From CAZENU01 sp965222125 (GTDB lineage Bacteria; Chloroflexota; Dehalococcoidia; Lucifugimonadales; CAZENU01): a stretch of DNA of 64,000 nucleotides. The DNA lies in the NCBI GenBank assembly GCA_965222125.1, contig CBDCTC010000005.1, positions 496,001 to 560,000 of the forward strand, in the 5' to 3' direction. The notes beneath the pieces are model-generated. The model was given only the letters and a program-made list of their open reading frames with translations. It was not told where the DNA came from and made no database searches. Within the stretch, counting starts at the first letter, position 1. Each line of letters opens with the position of its first letter. The position numbers and the translations under genes are program-made. Positions 26,994 to 36,205 of the stretch are shown here, one piece after another.

Positions 26994-28195
26994 TAGACCT
27001 ACCATACATAGCGGAAATCCGCCGGACGACGTCCAGCAGGATCGTGATGCTCGTCGTCGACGGGCTGGGCGGCGCGGCGCATCCCGAGACCGGCAGGTCG
27101 GAGCTGGAGACGGCGTCGCTGCCGAATCTGGACGCCCTGGCTCGGCGGAGTGCGGCCGGACTCACGACGCCCGTGGCGCCCGGCGTGACCCCGGGCAGCG
27201 GGCCGGGACATCTGGCGCTGTTCGGCTACGATCCCGTGAAGTACCTGACGGGCCGCGGCGTGCTGGAGGCGCTCGGCATCGGGGTGGAGCTGGGCGCGGA
27301 CGACGTTGCGGCGAGGGGCAATCTGTGCACGGTCAACGCGGACGGGCTGCTGGTCGACCGCCGGGCCGGGCGCATACCTACGGCGGAGAGCGCGGCGCTT
27401 GTCCGTAAGCTGGACGTGATACGGGTGAGCGGGGCCGAGATAGCCGCGCACCCCGTGCGGGACCACCGGTTCGTGCTTACGCTCAGCGGCCCCGGCCTGG
27501 GCGCCGACGTGTCGGAGACCGATCCTCAGGCCGAGGGACTCGCGCCGTTGGAGGCCACCGCGGGCTCGGAGAGATCCGCCGCGACGGCGGCGGCCGTCAA
27601 CGAGTTCGCCGCGAAGGCCCGAGGGGCGCTGTCAGGACGTGATCGGGCCAACATGGTCACGCTGAGGGGTTTTTCGAAGCTACCTGACCTTCCGGACATG
27701 GGGCGGGTGTACGGCCTGAACCCGGCCGCCATCGCCGCGTACCCCATGTACCGCGGACTGGCCAGCCTCACCGGGATGCGGGTGCTCCCCACGGGCGACA
27801 GCTTCGACGACGAGCTGGGCACGCTCGCCGACAACTGGGCTGGGCACGACTACTTCTTCCTGCACTACAAGCCCGCGGACGCCGCCGGAGAGGACGGAGA
27901 CTTCGACGCGAAGGTCGCGGCCCTGGAGGACCTGGACGCCAGAGTCCCCCGCATCCTCGACCTGGGCCCCGACGTCCTGGTGGTCGCCGGCGACCACTCT
28001 ACGCCGGCGGTCCTGGGCGCCCATAGCTGGCATCCCGTACCGTTCCTCGTCAGCGCTGAGCTGACGCGTGGGGACGGCGTCGAGGCGTTCACCGAGCCGG
28101 CGTGCGCCGCGGGCAGCATCGGACGCGTGGCCGCGACTCACGCGATGATGCTGGCCCTTGCCCACGCCGGCAAGCTACGCAAATACGGCCCATAG
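26990..28195 (+). CDS. apgM: 2,3-bisphosphoglycerate-independent phosphoglycerate mutase, archaeal type
   Basis: 401 residues from GTG 26990. Alkaline-phosphatase superfamily, ApgM subclass: MLVVDGLGGAAHPETG carries the metal Asp, and TPGSGPGHLALFGYDPVKYLTGRGVLEALGIGVEL is the subclass signature with the nucleophile Ser. FSKLPDLPDMGRVYGLNPAAIAAYPMYRGLA and VAGDHSTPAVLGAHSWHPVPFL supply later metal ligands. It interconverts 3- and 2-phosphoglycerate. Following pgk is metabolically logical. Confidence 0.96.
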   Translation: MIDLPYIAEIRRTTSSRIVMLVVDGLGGAAHPETGRSELETASLPNLDALARRSAAGLTTPVAPGVTPGSGPGHLALFGYDPVKYLTGRGVLEALGIGVELGADDVAARGNLCTVNADGLLVDRRAGRIPTAESAALVRKLDVIRVSGAEIAAHPVRDHRFVLTLSGPGLGADVSETDPQAEGLAPLEATAGSERSAATAAAVNEFAAKARGALSGRDRANMVTLRGFSKLPDLPDMGRVYGLNPAAIAAYPMYRGLASLTGMRVLPTGDSFDDELGTLADNWAGHDYFFLHYKPADAAGEDGDFDAKVAALEDLDARVPRILDLGPDVLVVAGDHSTPAVLGAHSWHPVPFLVSAELTRGDGVEAFTEPACAAGSIGRVAATHAMMLALAHAGKLRKYGP

Positions 28196-28312
28196 CCGAG
28201 AACGTACTGCCGCGGGCGGCACCCGAAACACGGGCCCTTCGGTCTCCGCGCCACGGTCGTGGTATCGTTATCGGGTGACGGCGGCATCGCCTGCCGCCTG
28301 TAGGAGTTCGAA

Positions 28313-28510
28313 GTGCCGAACATAGCCCGACGTGATTTCCCAGACCACTCCCGGCGAACGCCTCAGGACATACTAGCGGCCTCTGTCGGCAGCGAGCCCG
28401 TAGACCCAGCGGCGCTGCTGGAGCAGATACGGTTGCGCCAGAAGGCCATCGGGCATATCGACGTCGACGACGAGACCATCCGAGAGCTGCGAGACGCAGG
28501 CCGGCGATAA
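28313..28510 (+). CDS. Small hypothetical protein preceding the R-M gene
   Basis: 65 residues from GTG 28313, with TAGGAG 6 nt upstream, a good ribosome site. The protein is basic at the start and helical at the end (PAALLEQIRLRQKAIGHIDVDDETIRELRD). It ends 3 nt before the restriction-modification gene, so the two are probably cotranscribed. No family recognised. A small gene directly ahead of an R-M gene could be a controller, but I see no clear helix-turn-helix. Confidence 0.6.
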   Translation: MPNIARRDFPDHSRRTPQDILAASVGSEPVDPAALLEQIRLRQKAIGHIDVDDETIRELRDAGRR

Positions 28511-28513
28511 CGC

Positions 28514-31500
28514 ATGCCCGTAGACGAGCGCACCTTCGCTGCTGAAATCGCCGGATGGGTTACCGAGTTCCTGAGCGGCAGGCCTGACCTGCCGTTCGGC
28601 CGCGCGGCCGTCGAGGAACACGTCCAGGGCACCGCGCGTCGGCACGACTTCAGGCTGTACAGGCGTCACACCGGTCAACTCGTCCTGAGCGGCGAGATCA
28701 AGATGCCCGACTCCGCTCTGGGCAAGCATCCTCTCAACGCCGAGTTGGTAGAAGACGCTCTGGGCAAGGCTTTCGAGGACGGGATCAGGTACTGCTTCAC
28801 CTGGAACGTTCGCCAGTTCGTCCTGTTCGACTCGCACATACAGGAGGTGCCGTTCGCGCAGCGCAGCATCGAGGGTCCGGCGGACGTGGTCGAGGCGTCG
28901 GTCAGCGACGACGTGCGCCAGGAACCAACGCGGGACGCCATCAGGGACTTCTGGACGCGCTTCCTCGAGCGGTTCGCCGACCTTATCACCGAACGCCGCG
29001 CCTTCGAGCCGTCGCCCATAGACCAGCGCTTCATAAGCTGGCTCGAGGCCGCGTTGGAAGACCCGATCGCCCACACCGAGGACACCCTCGACAGAACGTC
29101 GAGAAGGGACTCTGAGCTGAACCACAGACTGAGCTCGTGGATGCTGTCACAGGGATGGGAGCCGTCGTACCACGAGGAGCAGCGCAGGCGAAACCTCCAA
29201 CGTGCGTCGCGGCTGTCGTGCTACATACTCATGACCCGGCTCGTCTTCTACCAGGTGCTGCGCCGCAGGTTCAGGCAGATGGCGGCGCTGACCGTCGACG
29301 ACGCCGAGACCCCGGAGCAGCTTCAGCAGATCCTCGACGCCAGGTTCGACGAAGCCGTCCGGTACTCCCGCGACTACGAGACGGTTTTCAAGCCGGACGA
29401 AGACGACCTGGGCTACTCGATTCCCTTCCTGTCGCCGATGGCGCCCGGAGACTGGGCGCGGCTGATCCGGCGCATCGAGGAGTTCGACTTCTCCAGCCTG
29501 GACTTCGACGTGATAGGCCAGATGTACGAGCGGCTCATAAGCGCCGCCGAGCGCCGCCGATTCGGCCAGTTCTACACGTCGCCGGACGTCGTCGACCTCA
29601 TCAACGCCTTCTGCGTACGTGATCCCGGAGACCGGGTGCTGGACCCGGCGTGCGGCGGCGGCACGTTCCTGGTGCGCGCCTACGCCCGAAAGCGGGCTCT
29701 CGCGCAGTCCGCCGGGGGGCTTCCGCTGTCGCACGGGAGGCTCCTCGACCAGATTTTCGGCATAGACGTCGCCGCGTTTCCAGCGCAGCTCTCCACCATC
29801 AACCTGGCCGTCCGCCACCTGAGCGACGAGGCGAACTACCCGCTGGTGGCGAAGGCGAGCTTCTTCGACGCCCAGCAGGGCAACCCTTTGTACACCAGAC
29901 CGCTGTCAGACGGCCAGGCGCAGATGATTCCGCTGGAGGAAGTGGACGCCGTCGTAGGCAACCCGCCGTACATCCGGCAGGAGGCCATCGGCCGGATCGA
30001 CAAGTCCAACTACGCCGAGTTGTTCCGCAGAGAGTGGCCGGGCCAGACCAGGCTGTCGGGGCGGTCGGACATGTACGTCCACTTCTTCACCCACGCCGCC
30101 AGCCTGCTCAGGCCGGGCGGATATCTCGGCTTCGTCACCAGCGTCGGATGGCTGGACACCGAGTACGGCTTCAAGCTGCAGGAGTTCTTCCTGCGCAACT
30201 TCAGGATCGTCGCGGTCATCGAGTCCCAGGTGGAGAAGTGGTTTGAGGACGCGCGGGTCACGACCGCGGTGACGATCCTCCAGCGCGAGCCGGACCGCGC
30301 CAAGCGGGAGGCCAACCCGGTGCGCTTTATCCAGCTCCGGGAGCCACTCGCCAAGATATACACCCAGGCGCTCGACAGGCCCCTGAGCGACGAGGGCGAG
30401 GCGGCGCGGCAGGCCGACATGGACGCCGTGCGCGACCTGATCGAAGAAATAGACGTCAACGAGACGACCGACTACTGGCGCGTGCACGTCCGAACGCAGC
30501 GAGAGCTGTGGGAAGACGGCTCGTCCTCTCCGCAAACTCCATCGCCCTCGGGTGGCGTGGGCACGGTGCTCGAACGGTATGCGGGTGGTTATGAGACGGA
30601 GCCACCCGAATACCCAGGCGGCAAGTGGGGACAGCACGTACGCGGCCCCAATTCCTGGTTCGAGCTCATGGAGCGGGCCCGGACCCGCCTGGCGCCGCTC
30701 CACGAGTTGGCCAAGATCCGCCGCGGCTTCACCAGCGGCGCGGACAGGTTCTTCTGCGTGCGCGACGTCACGCAGCGTCATCTCGACGATATACGGGACC
30801 CGCAGGCGTTCCTCGATCGTTGGGGAATCTCGCGCAAGGACACCCGGAGAGTCCGCATAGTGCGCGACGGCATGAACGTCGAGCACCTGGTCGAGAGGCG
30901 GTACCTGGAGCCGGAGCTGCACTCGCTGATGGAGGTCAAGCGCGCCGTCGTCCGCGAGAGCGACGTCGGGCGCATGGTCGTCAACGCGGCCGTACCGCGT
31001 GCACGGCTCCGGGGGACCCATTTCGCGGACTACGTCGCATACGCCGAAGGGCAGGGCTGGCACGCCGGGTCGACCATCGCCAGCCGCGCCAGTACCCGTC
31101 CCTGGTATGACCTGAGATTGCGTCCAAAGCCGGAGCGCGCTGATCTCTTCTGGCCGAAAGCGCAACAGTACAGACACGTTGTGCCGCTCAACAGTGGTCG
31201 GCTCGTGTGCAAAGATCGGCTCTACGACCTCTGGGTTAATCCTCCTGTCGACTCAAGGCTCCTGTGGGCAACACTCAATTCAACGATTGTGATGATATCC
31301 AAACATCAGTTTGGTAGAGGCGCGGGGATTGAGGGCAATTTGGACACCCATGTGATGGACGTGAACATCACGCTCGTCCCCGACGTTCGCCAGGCGTCAG
31401 AGGAAGCCGCCGCTCGGGCCGTCGACGCCTGCGAGCGGATGTCCCGAAGGGACGCCAAGCGCTTCCTGTACGAGGAGTTCGCGCTCGACGACCGCCGCGA

Positions 31501-32122
31501 CCTCGATGACGCCGTGCTCGAGATCCTCGGATTCGAAAACGCCAACGAGAGGGTGGCGCTGAGGGACCGTCTCTACAAGGACGTGACCGATCTGCAGCGG
31601 GCCATCAGGAAGCGGGAGATCATAGCGCAGCGCGACCGTGTAAAGGCCAGCCGAAGAGGCGAGCTCACAGCACAGGACGCCGCCGACGAGCTTTGGGCCG
31701 AGCATCGGTCAGACCTCGACCTGCTCCAGTTCCCGGAGGACTTTGTCTCCCGGCCCAACGAGGGCGATGTCTTCGATCTGCCGCAGGGGGAGGTCGAAGT
31801 CGGCATCGCCCTCATCGACTTCGGCGGCCTGCTCAGGGCGGGTACGATCCGGGTAGGGGGTCGGGACGGCGAAGTCATGGACGCGGGCAGCGTAGCCCGG
31901 GCCCGGTTCCTAGAGGCGCTGTCCCTATGCCATCGCGCCGGTCAGGTCAGGCTGCCCGCCGACGACGTATGCGACGATGCCGTCAGCGCATTCGATCACT
32001 ACCGCACGGAGCTGCGAAGTCGCTGCCAGGAGCTTGCCCAGACGAGAACGCGCGACGAACGCCGCCAGCGCGCCATCGTCGCCGCGCTGCTGCGCAGAGC
32101 GCTGCAACGGCGAAGACCGTGA
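28514..32122 (+). CDS. Type IIG-like single-chain restriction-modification enzyme (N6-adenine MTase)
   Basis: 1202 residues. The N-terminal 70 residues contain D45 and GEIK (60-63), spaced like a PD-(D/E)xK nuclease site. A helical region precedes the gamma-type N6-adenine methyltransferase: FGQFYTSPDVVDLI, motif I LDPACGGGTFLV (from about 375) and motif IV GNPPYIRQE (about 482). A low-complexity S/P/G linker lies near 675, then the target-recognition region, and the last 150 residues are helical. Such enzymes cut and methylate with one polypeptide, and no separate R or S subunit is nearby. BREX PglX-like proteins also share this MTase, but no BREX genes are visible. It sits between apgM and tpiA, suggesting insertion. 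Confidence 0.85.
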   Translation: MPVDERTFAAEIAGWVTEFLSGRPDLPFGRAAVEEHVQGTARRHDFRLYRRHTGQLVLSGEIKMPDSALGKHPLNAELVEDALGKAFEDGIRYCFTWNVRQFVLFDSHIQEVPFAQRSIEGPADVVEASVSDDVRQEPTRDAIRDFWTRFLERFADLITERRAFEPSPIDQRFISWLEAALEDPIAHTEDTLDRTSRRDSELNHRLSSWMLSQGWEPSYHEEQRRRNLQRASRLSCYILMTRLVFYQVLRRRFRQMAALTVDDAETPEQLQQILDARFDEAVRYSRDYETVFKPDEDDLGYSIPFLSPMAPGDWARLIRRIEEFDFSSLDFDVIGQMYERLISAAERRRFGQFYTSPDVVDLINAFCVRDPGDRVLDPACGGGTFLVRAYARKRALAQSAGGLPLSHGRLLDQIFGIDVAAFPAQLSTINLAVRHLSDEANYPLVAKASFFDAQQGNPLYTRPLSDGQAQMIPLEEVDAVVGNPPYIRQEAIGRIDKSNYAELFRREWPGQTRLSGRSDMYVHFFTHAASLLRPGGYLGFVTSVGWLDTEYGFKLQEFFLRNFRIVAVIESQVEKWFEDARVTTAVTILQREPDRAKREANPVRFIQLREPLAKIYTQALDRPLSDEGEAARQADMDAVRDLIEEIDVNETTDYWRVHVRTQRELWEDGSSSPQTPSPSGGVGTVLERYAGGYETEPPEYPGGKWGQHVRGPNSWFELMERARTRLAPLHELAKIRRGFTSGADRFFCVRDVTQRHLDDIRDPQAFLDRWGISRKDTRRVRIVRDGMNVEHLVERRYLEPELHSLMEVKRAVVRESDVGRMVVNAAVPRARLRGTHFADYVAYAEGQGWHAGSTIASRASTRPWYDLRLRPKPERADLFWPKAQQYRHVVPLNSGRLVCKDRLYDLWVNPPVDSRLLWATLNSTIVMISKHQFGRGAGIEGNLDTHVMDVNITLVPDVRQASEEAAARAVDACERMSRRDAKRFLYEEFALDDRRDLDDAVLEILGFENANERVALRDRLYKDVTDLQRAIRKREIIAQRDRVKASRRGELTAQDAADELWAEHRSDLDLLQFPEDFVSRPNEGDVFDLPQGEVEVGIALIDFGGLLRAGTIRVGGRDGEVMDAGSVARARFLEALSLCHRAGQVRLPADDVCDDAVSAFDHYRTELRSRCQELAQTRTRDERRQRAIVAALLRRALQRRRP

Positions 32123-32206
32123 GCCGTTAGCCCGGCGCCGCCAGTCCACGGTCGCCGGAGGCATGGATACCCTGAAGGCGGTCCCCTCCGCCACCGGTCC
32201 CGCGCG

Positions 32207-32236
32207 TTCGTCGGGGCTGGCGTGATTGTGTAGAAT
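32207..32236 (+). promoter_or_regulatory. Putative promoter of tpiA
   Basis: Weak TTCGTC at 32207-32212, an 18-nt spacer and TAGAAT at 32231-32236. It lies 49 nt before the tpiA ATG, giving tpiA its own start after the R-M cassette. Confidence 0.4.
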
Positions 32237-32284
32237 GCAGGCCTGACCCCGCATTCCCATACGCCGACACCTGAGGCGCTTCGG

Positions 32285-33040
32285 ATGACTCGCACCATCA
32301 TCGCCGGCAACTGGAAGATGAACATGACCGCCGCCGAGGCGCGCGGGCTCGTGGCGACGATGCTTCCTGGCCTGGAAGAGGTCGAGGGCGTGGAAACGGT
32401 CGTCTGCCCGCCTTTCGTCGCTCTGGAGGCCGTTTACGGGCTCCTGCTGGGCACGGGCGTCGCCCTGGGAGCCCAGGATCTGTACCACGAGGACGCGGGC
32501 GCCTTCACGGGCGAGGTCTCGGGGCCGATGCTCCGCGAGCTGTGCGAGTTCGCGATCGTCGGCCACTCGGAGCGCCGCCTGTTCTTCGGCGAGACCGACG
32601 ATGTGGTCGGGAAGAAGGTCGGCGCGGCGCGGCGGGCCGGGCTGCGGCCCATCGTATGTGTCGGCGAGCGGCTCGAGGAGCGGGAGACCGGGTCGGCTGA
32701 GGCGGTCGTGGAGCGCCAGCTCAGGCGGGCGCTGGCGCTTGCGGAGTCGTCCGACGGTCTCGTGGTCGCCTACGAGCCGGTCTGGGCCATCGGGACGGGC
32801 AGGGCGGCAACCCCCGACGCCGCCCAGTCGATGATGGCGCACATGAGACGCGTGCTGGCGTTGGTCCTCGGAGCCGTTGCCGCGGAGGGCGTCCCGCTGC
32901 TGTACGGAGGCAGCGTCACCGCGGACAACGTGGCGGGCTTCGTGCGCGAGGACGACGTGAACGGCGCGCTCGTGGGCGGTGCCAGCCTGTCCGCCGACGG
33001 CTTCGTGCAGCTCGTCCGCAACGCGGCCGCGGCGGCTTAG
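32285..33040 (+). CDS. tpiA: Triosephosphate isomerase
   Basis: 251 residues: RTIIAGNWKMNMT, GAQDLYHEDAGAFTGEVS, IVGHSERRLFFGETD (electrophilic His), VVAYEPVWAIGTGRAATP (catalytic Glu and loop 6) and YGGSVTADNVAGFV with GALVGGASL. It interconverts DHAP and glyceraldehyde 3-phosphate. Eleven nt before miaA. Its separation from pgk-apgM by the R-M cassette is noted as a finding. Confidence 0.97.
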   Translation: MTRTIIAGNWKMNMTAAEARGLVATMLPGLEEVEGVETVVCPPFVALEAVYGLLLGTGVALGAQDLYHEDAGAFTGEVSGPMLRELCEFAIVGHSERRLFFGETDDVVGKKVGAARRAGLRPIVCVGERLEERETGSAEAVVERQLRRALALAESSDGLVVAYEPVWAIGTGRAATPDAAQSMMAHMRRVLALVLGAVAAEGVPLLYGGSVTADNVAGFVREDDVNGALVGGASLSADGFVQLVRNAAAAA

Positions 33041-33051
33041 GCCCCGGCAGC

Positions 33052-33957
33052 TTGCTCGCCGTCGTAGGCCCGACCGCGGTGGGGAAGAGCGCCCTCGCGC
33101 TGAGGCTGGCGCCGCTGGTGAACGGCGAGGTCGTGAGCGCCGACTCGCGGCAGGTCTACCGGTACATGGACATCGGCACGGCCAAGCCCTCGGCCGATGA
33201 GCGCGCGCGGGTCGACCACCACATGCTGGACCTCGTCGACCCGGATGAAGAGTTCAGTCTGGCGCTGTACCTGCGGCGGGCGCGCGCCGTCATCGGCGAG
33301 ATCGAGGCGGCGGGCCGCGTGCCGATCGTGGTCGGCGGTACCGGACAGTACGTGCGCGCGCTGCTCGACGGATGGAGCGTCCCCAAGGTGCCGCCCGACG
33401 CGGCCCTTCGGGAGGAGCTGGAGGCGCGAGTCGAGCGCGAGGGCGCCGAGGCGCTGCACCGGGAGCTGTCCGAGTTGGACCCCGAATCGGCCGCCCGTCT
33501 GGACCCAAGGAACCCCCGCCGGGTGATCCGACGGCTCGAGGTGCTGCGGACGCCCGACGCAGGGGAGGCGAGTTCCCGGGTCAATCAGCAACCAATGGAC
33601 GCGGTCGTGATCGGGATGACGCTGGAGCGAGACAGCCTCTATCGCCGAGTCGACGCTCGGGTCGACGACATGATGCGCGGCGGTTGGGTAGGGGAGGTCA
33701 AGGGCCTCGTCGCGCGCGGGTACGGCGTCGATCTGCCGTCGATGTCGAGCATCGGCTACCGGGAGATAGCTGCTCATCTGTCCGGCGGGGCGCCGATTGA
33801 TGAGACCGCCGAGGAGATCAAGCGCCGGACCCGCAGACTCGCCAGACAGCAGTACGCGTGGTTCCGACTCGACGACGGGCGCATCCGGTGGTTCGAGGCG
33901 GCGGCCGACGGAATCGACGCGGCCGTCGACCATGTGGTGGAGGCCCTGGGAGCGTAG
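33052..33957 (+). CDS. miaA: tRNA dimethylallyltransferase
   Basis: 301 residues from TTG 33052. P-loop VVGPTAVGKSALAL, substrate residues VSADSRQVYRYMDIGTAKPS, HHMLDLVDPDEEFS and VVGGTGQYVRALLDGW, then RRLEV and SIGYREI, and RTRRLARQQYAWFR near the end. It prenylates A37 of tRNAs reading U-starting codons. Slightly shorter than E. coli MiaA but complete. Confidence 0.96.
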   Translation: MLAVVGPTAVGKSALALRLAPLVNGEVVSADSRQVYRYMDIGTAKPSADERARVDHHMLDLVDPDEEFSLALYLRRARAVIGEIEAAGRVPIVVGGTGQYVRALLDGWSVPKVPPDAALREELEARVEREGAEALHRELSELDPESAARLDPRNPRRVIRRLEVLRTPDAGEASSRVNQQPMDAVVIGMTLERDSLYRRVDARVDDMMRGGWVGEVKGLVARGYGVDLPSMSSIGYREIAAHLSGGAPIDETAEEIKRRTRRLARQQYAWFRLDDGRIRWFEAAADGIDAAVDHVVEALGA

Positions 33958-34002
33958 CCGTTCGGCCTCGGGGCGCGCTGTCGGGGTCGTGTCTAGACGC
34001 CG

Positions 34003-34011
34003 TGATACAAT
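34003..34011 (+). promoter_or_regulatory. Extended -10 upstream of dapF
   Basis: TGA followed by TACAAT, an extended -10 about 103 nt before the dapF ATG, after miaA ends. No clear -35. Confidence 0.4.
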
Positions 34012-34113
34012 GGCGCATCGTTCGAGCGGCCCGGCTTAGAGAGCGCGAAGCCGGCGTCGCCCATGTCTTCGCGGCGGAGACGGGCCAGGGTAGGCCGCCG
34101 TCAGGAGGGCAAT

Positions 34114-34953
34114 ATGAGATTCACCAAGATGCACGGTGCCGGCAACGACTACCTGTATGTCGACGGACGGCGACAGGAACGCGACTGGCCCGCGCTGTCG
34201 GTCGCCATGAGCGATCGACACACCGGCGTCGGGTCCGACGGCCTGATCGTCCTGATGCCGTCCGCCGCCGCCGACCTGCGTATGGCGATGTTCAACGCGG
34301 ACGGGTCCGAGGGCAGGATGTGCGGCAACGGCATCAGATGCCTCGTCGCGTTTGCCATGGACCGCGGCATGGTGCCGGAAGACCGCAAGCGCGTCCACGT
34401 CGAGACGCTGTCCGGCATGCGGTGGGTCGAGCCGGTGTGGGACAACGGTCGGTTCAGCGCGGCAGTCGTCGGCATGGGCGAGCCCATCCTGAACGCCGCG
34501 GACGTACCGGTCGTCGCCCCCGGACACGAGACCGTCTTCGACTACCCGCTTCGGGTGGATGGCCAGGACTTACGGGTAAGCTGCGTCTCGATGGGCAACC
34601 CGCACGCGGTAGCGTTCATCGACGGGCCGGTGGCCGAAATGCGGCTGCACGAGATCGGCCCGGTGGTCGAGAACCACTCGATGTTTCCGGAGCAGGTCAA
34701 CTTCGAGATCGCCCAGGTCGTGGACGACGGCAGGATCGAGGCGCGCGTTTGGGAGCGGGGCTCGGGCCTGACGATGGCCTGCGGCACCGGTGCCTGCGCC
34801 GTAGCGGTGGTCGGCCGCATTCAGTCGCGGACCGGCGACCGGGTCGCCGTGGCGCTGCCGGGCGGCGACCTGACGATCACCTGGCCGGGCAGCGGTGAGG
34901 TCGTCATGGAGGGACCGGTCGCCGCGGTGTTCGAGGGCGAATGGCCCGACTAG
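34114..34953 (+). CDS. dapF: Diaminopimelate epimerase
   Basis: 279 residues from ATG 34114, chosen because AGGAGG sits just upstream; an in-frame ATG 17 codons earlier lacks this. MRFTKMHGAGNDYLYVDG is the family start. The first catalytic Cys is in GRMCGNGIRCLV and the second in TMACGTGACAVAVVG; SVSMGNPHAVAF is present as CVSMGNPHAVAF. It racemises LL-DAP to meso-DAP for lysine and peptidoglycan. Followed by dapL, the preceding enzyme of the same branch. Confidence 0.97.
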   Translation: MRFTKMHGAGNDYLYVDGRRQERDWPALSVAMSDRHTGVGSDGLIVLMPSAAADLRMAMFNADGSEGRMCGNGIRCLVAFAMDRGMVPEDRKRVHVETLSGMRWVEPVWDNGRFSAAVVGMGEPILNAADVPVVAPGHETVFDYPLRVDGQDLRVSCVSMGNPHAVAFIDGPVAEMRLHEIGPVVENHSMFPEQVNFEIAQVVDDGRIEARVWERGSGLTMACGTGACAVAVVGRIQSRTGDRVAVALPGGDLTITWPGSGEVVMEGPVAAVFEGEWPD

Positions 34954-35013
34954 ACCTGTCCGCAACGGCGGTTCGAAAGCTAACATAAACGTAAAGGGCT
35001 ATCTGAGGGCGCT

Positions 35014-36195
35014 ATGAAGTTCGCGAGCAGGATCGGCAGGGTCCCACCATATCCGTTCGTCGAGATCAGCCGGAAGATCGCGGCCAGGAAGGCGGACGGA
35101 ATCGACGTCATCAGCTTCGGCATAGGCGACCCCGACATCCCGACTCCCGACTTCGTGGTGGACGCGCTCCGGGAGGCCGCCCTGGACCCGCCGAACCACC
35201 GCTATCCCGAAAGCGACGGCCTGCCGGAGTTCAAGCGCACCGTCGCGGACTGGTACAGTCGGCGCTTCGGCGTCGCGCTCGACGCGGACGCCGAGGTGCT
35301 GTCGCTGATAGGCGCGAAGGAGGGGATAGGCCACGCGTCGCTGTGCTTCATCGAGCCGGGCGACATAGCCCTGGTACCGGACCCCGGCTATCCCGTATAC
35401 GCGGTTGGCGCCATGTTCGCCGGGGGCGAGAGCTACTTCATGCCGCTGGAACGGGCGAACGGCTTTCTTCCAGATCTGGACGCGATTCCGCAGGACGTGG
35501 CCGACAGGGCCACGGTGATGTGGCTGAACTATCCGAACAATCCGACCGGAGCCGTCGCCGAGGAGGAGTACTTTCTGAAGGCGATCGACTTCGCGCGGCG
35601 AAACGATATCGCGCTCCTGCACGACGCGTGCTACAGCGAGATCGCCTACGACGGCTACAGGCCGATCAGCTTCCTCGAGGTTGAGGGCGCGAAGGAGGTG
35701 GGGCTCGAGTTCCACTCGCTCTCCAAGTCCTACAACATGACCGGCTGGCGACTGGGGATGGCGGTCGGCAACGCCGAGATGATCGACAGCCTGATGGTCG
35801 TCAAGTCGAACCTGGACTCCGGGGTGCCGCAGGCGATCCAGCAGATGGGCATGGCGGCGATGGCCAAGCCGCCGGAGTCGGTGGACGAACGCAACGAGGT
35901 GTACAAGCGGCGCCGCGACGTGGTCTGCGCCTCACTGAACGCCATTGGCCTGGCGGTCGAGCCGCCGATGGCCAGCCTATACATCTGGGCCCCGGTGCCG
36001 GAGGGGTACGACTCGGCCGGGTTCGCGGAGGCCGTGCTCGAGGGCTGCGACATCGTCGTCTCGCCCGGTTCCAGCTACGGCAGCCACGGCGAAGGCTACA
36101 TCAGGCTGTCGCTGACGCTGTCGGACGCCGATCTCGACCGCGCGGTCGACCGGCTCGCCTCGTGGACGATCCCGGAGCCCGGCGCCGCGCCTTAA
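35014..36195 (+). CDS. dapL: LL-diaminopimelate aminotransferase (DapL-like)
   Basis: 393 residues, PLP aminotransferase class I/II. ISFGIGDPDIPTPDFVVDAL, HRYPESDGLPEFKRTVADWY, NYPNNPTGAVA, LHDACYSEIAYDGYRP, the lysine segment HSLSKSYNMTGWRLGMAVG and RLSLTL near the end. DapL makes LL-DAP directly from tetrahydrodipicolinate, bypassing the acylated intermediates. General aspartate/alanine aminotransferases look similar, but adjacency to dapF supports DapL. TAA is followed at once by the hflX ribosome site. Confidence 0.88.
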   Translation: MKFASRIGRVPPYPFVEISRKIAARKADGIDVISFGIGDPDIPTPDFVVDALREAALDPPNHRYPESDGLPEFKRTVADWYSRRFGVALDADAEVLSLIGAKEGIGHASLCFIEPGDIALVPDPGYPVYAVGAMFAGGESYFMPLERANGFLPDLDAIPQDVADRATVMWLNYPNNPTGAVAEEEYFLKAIDFARRNDIALLHDACYSEIAYDGYRPISFLEVEGAKEVGLEFHSLSKSYNMTGWRLGMAVGNAEMIDSLMVVKSNLDSGVPQAIQQMGMAAMAKPPESVDERNEVYKRRRDVVCASLNAIGLAVEPPMASLYIWAPVPEGYDSAGFAEAVLEGCDIVVSPGSSYGSHGEGYIRLSLTLSDADLDRAVDRLASWTIPEPGAAP

Positions 36196-36205
36196 GGAGT
36201 CTGAC

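Noticed and set aside
28514..32122. BREX system (PglX)
   Set aside because: The methyltransferase resembles PglX in part, but no PglZ, BrxC or BrxL genes are nearby; a single-chain type IIG enzyme is simpler.
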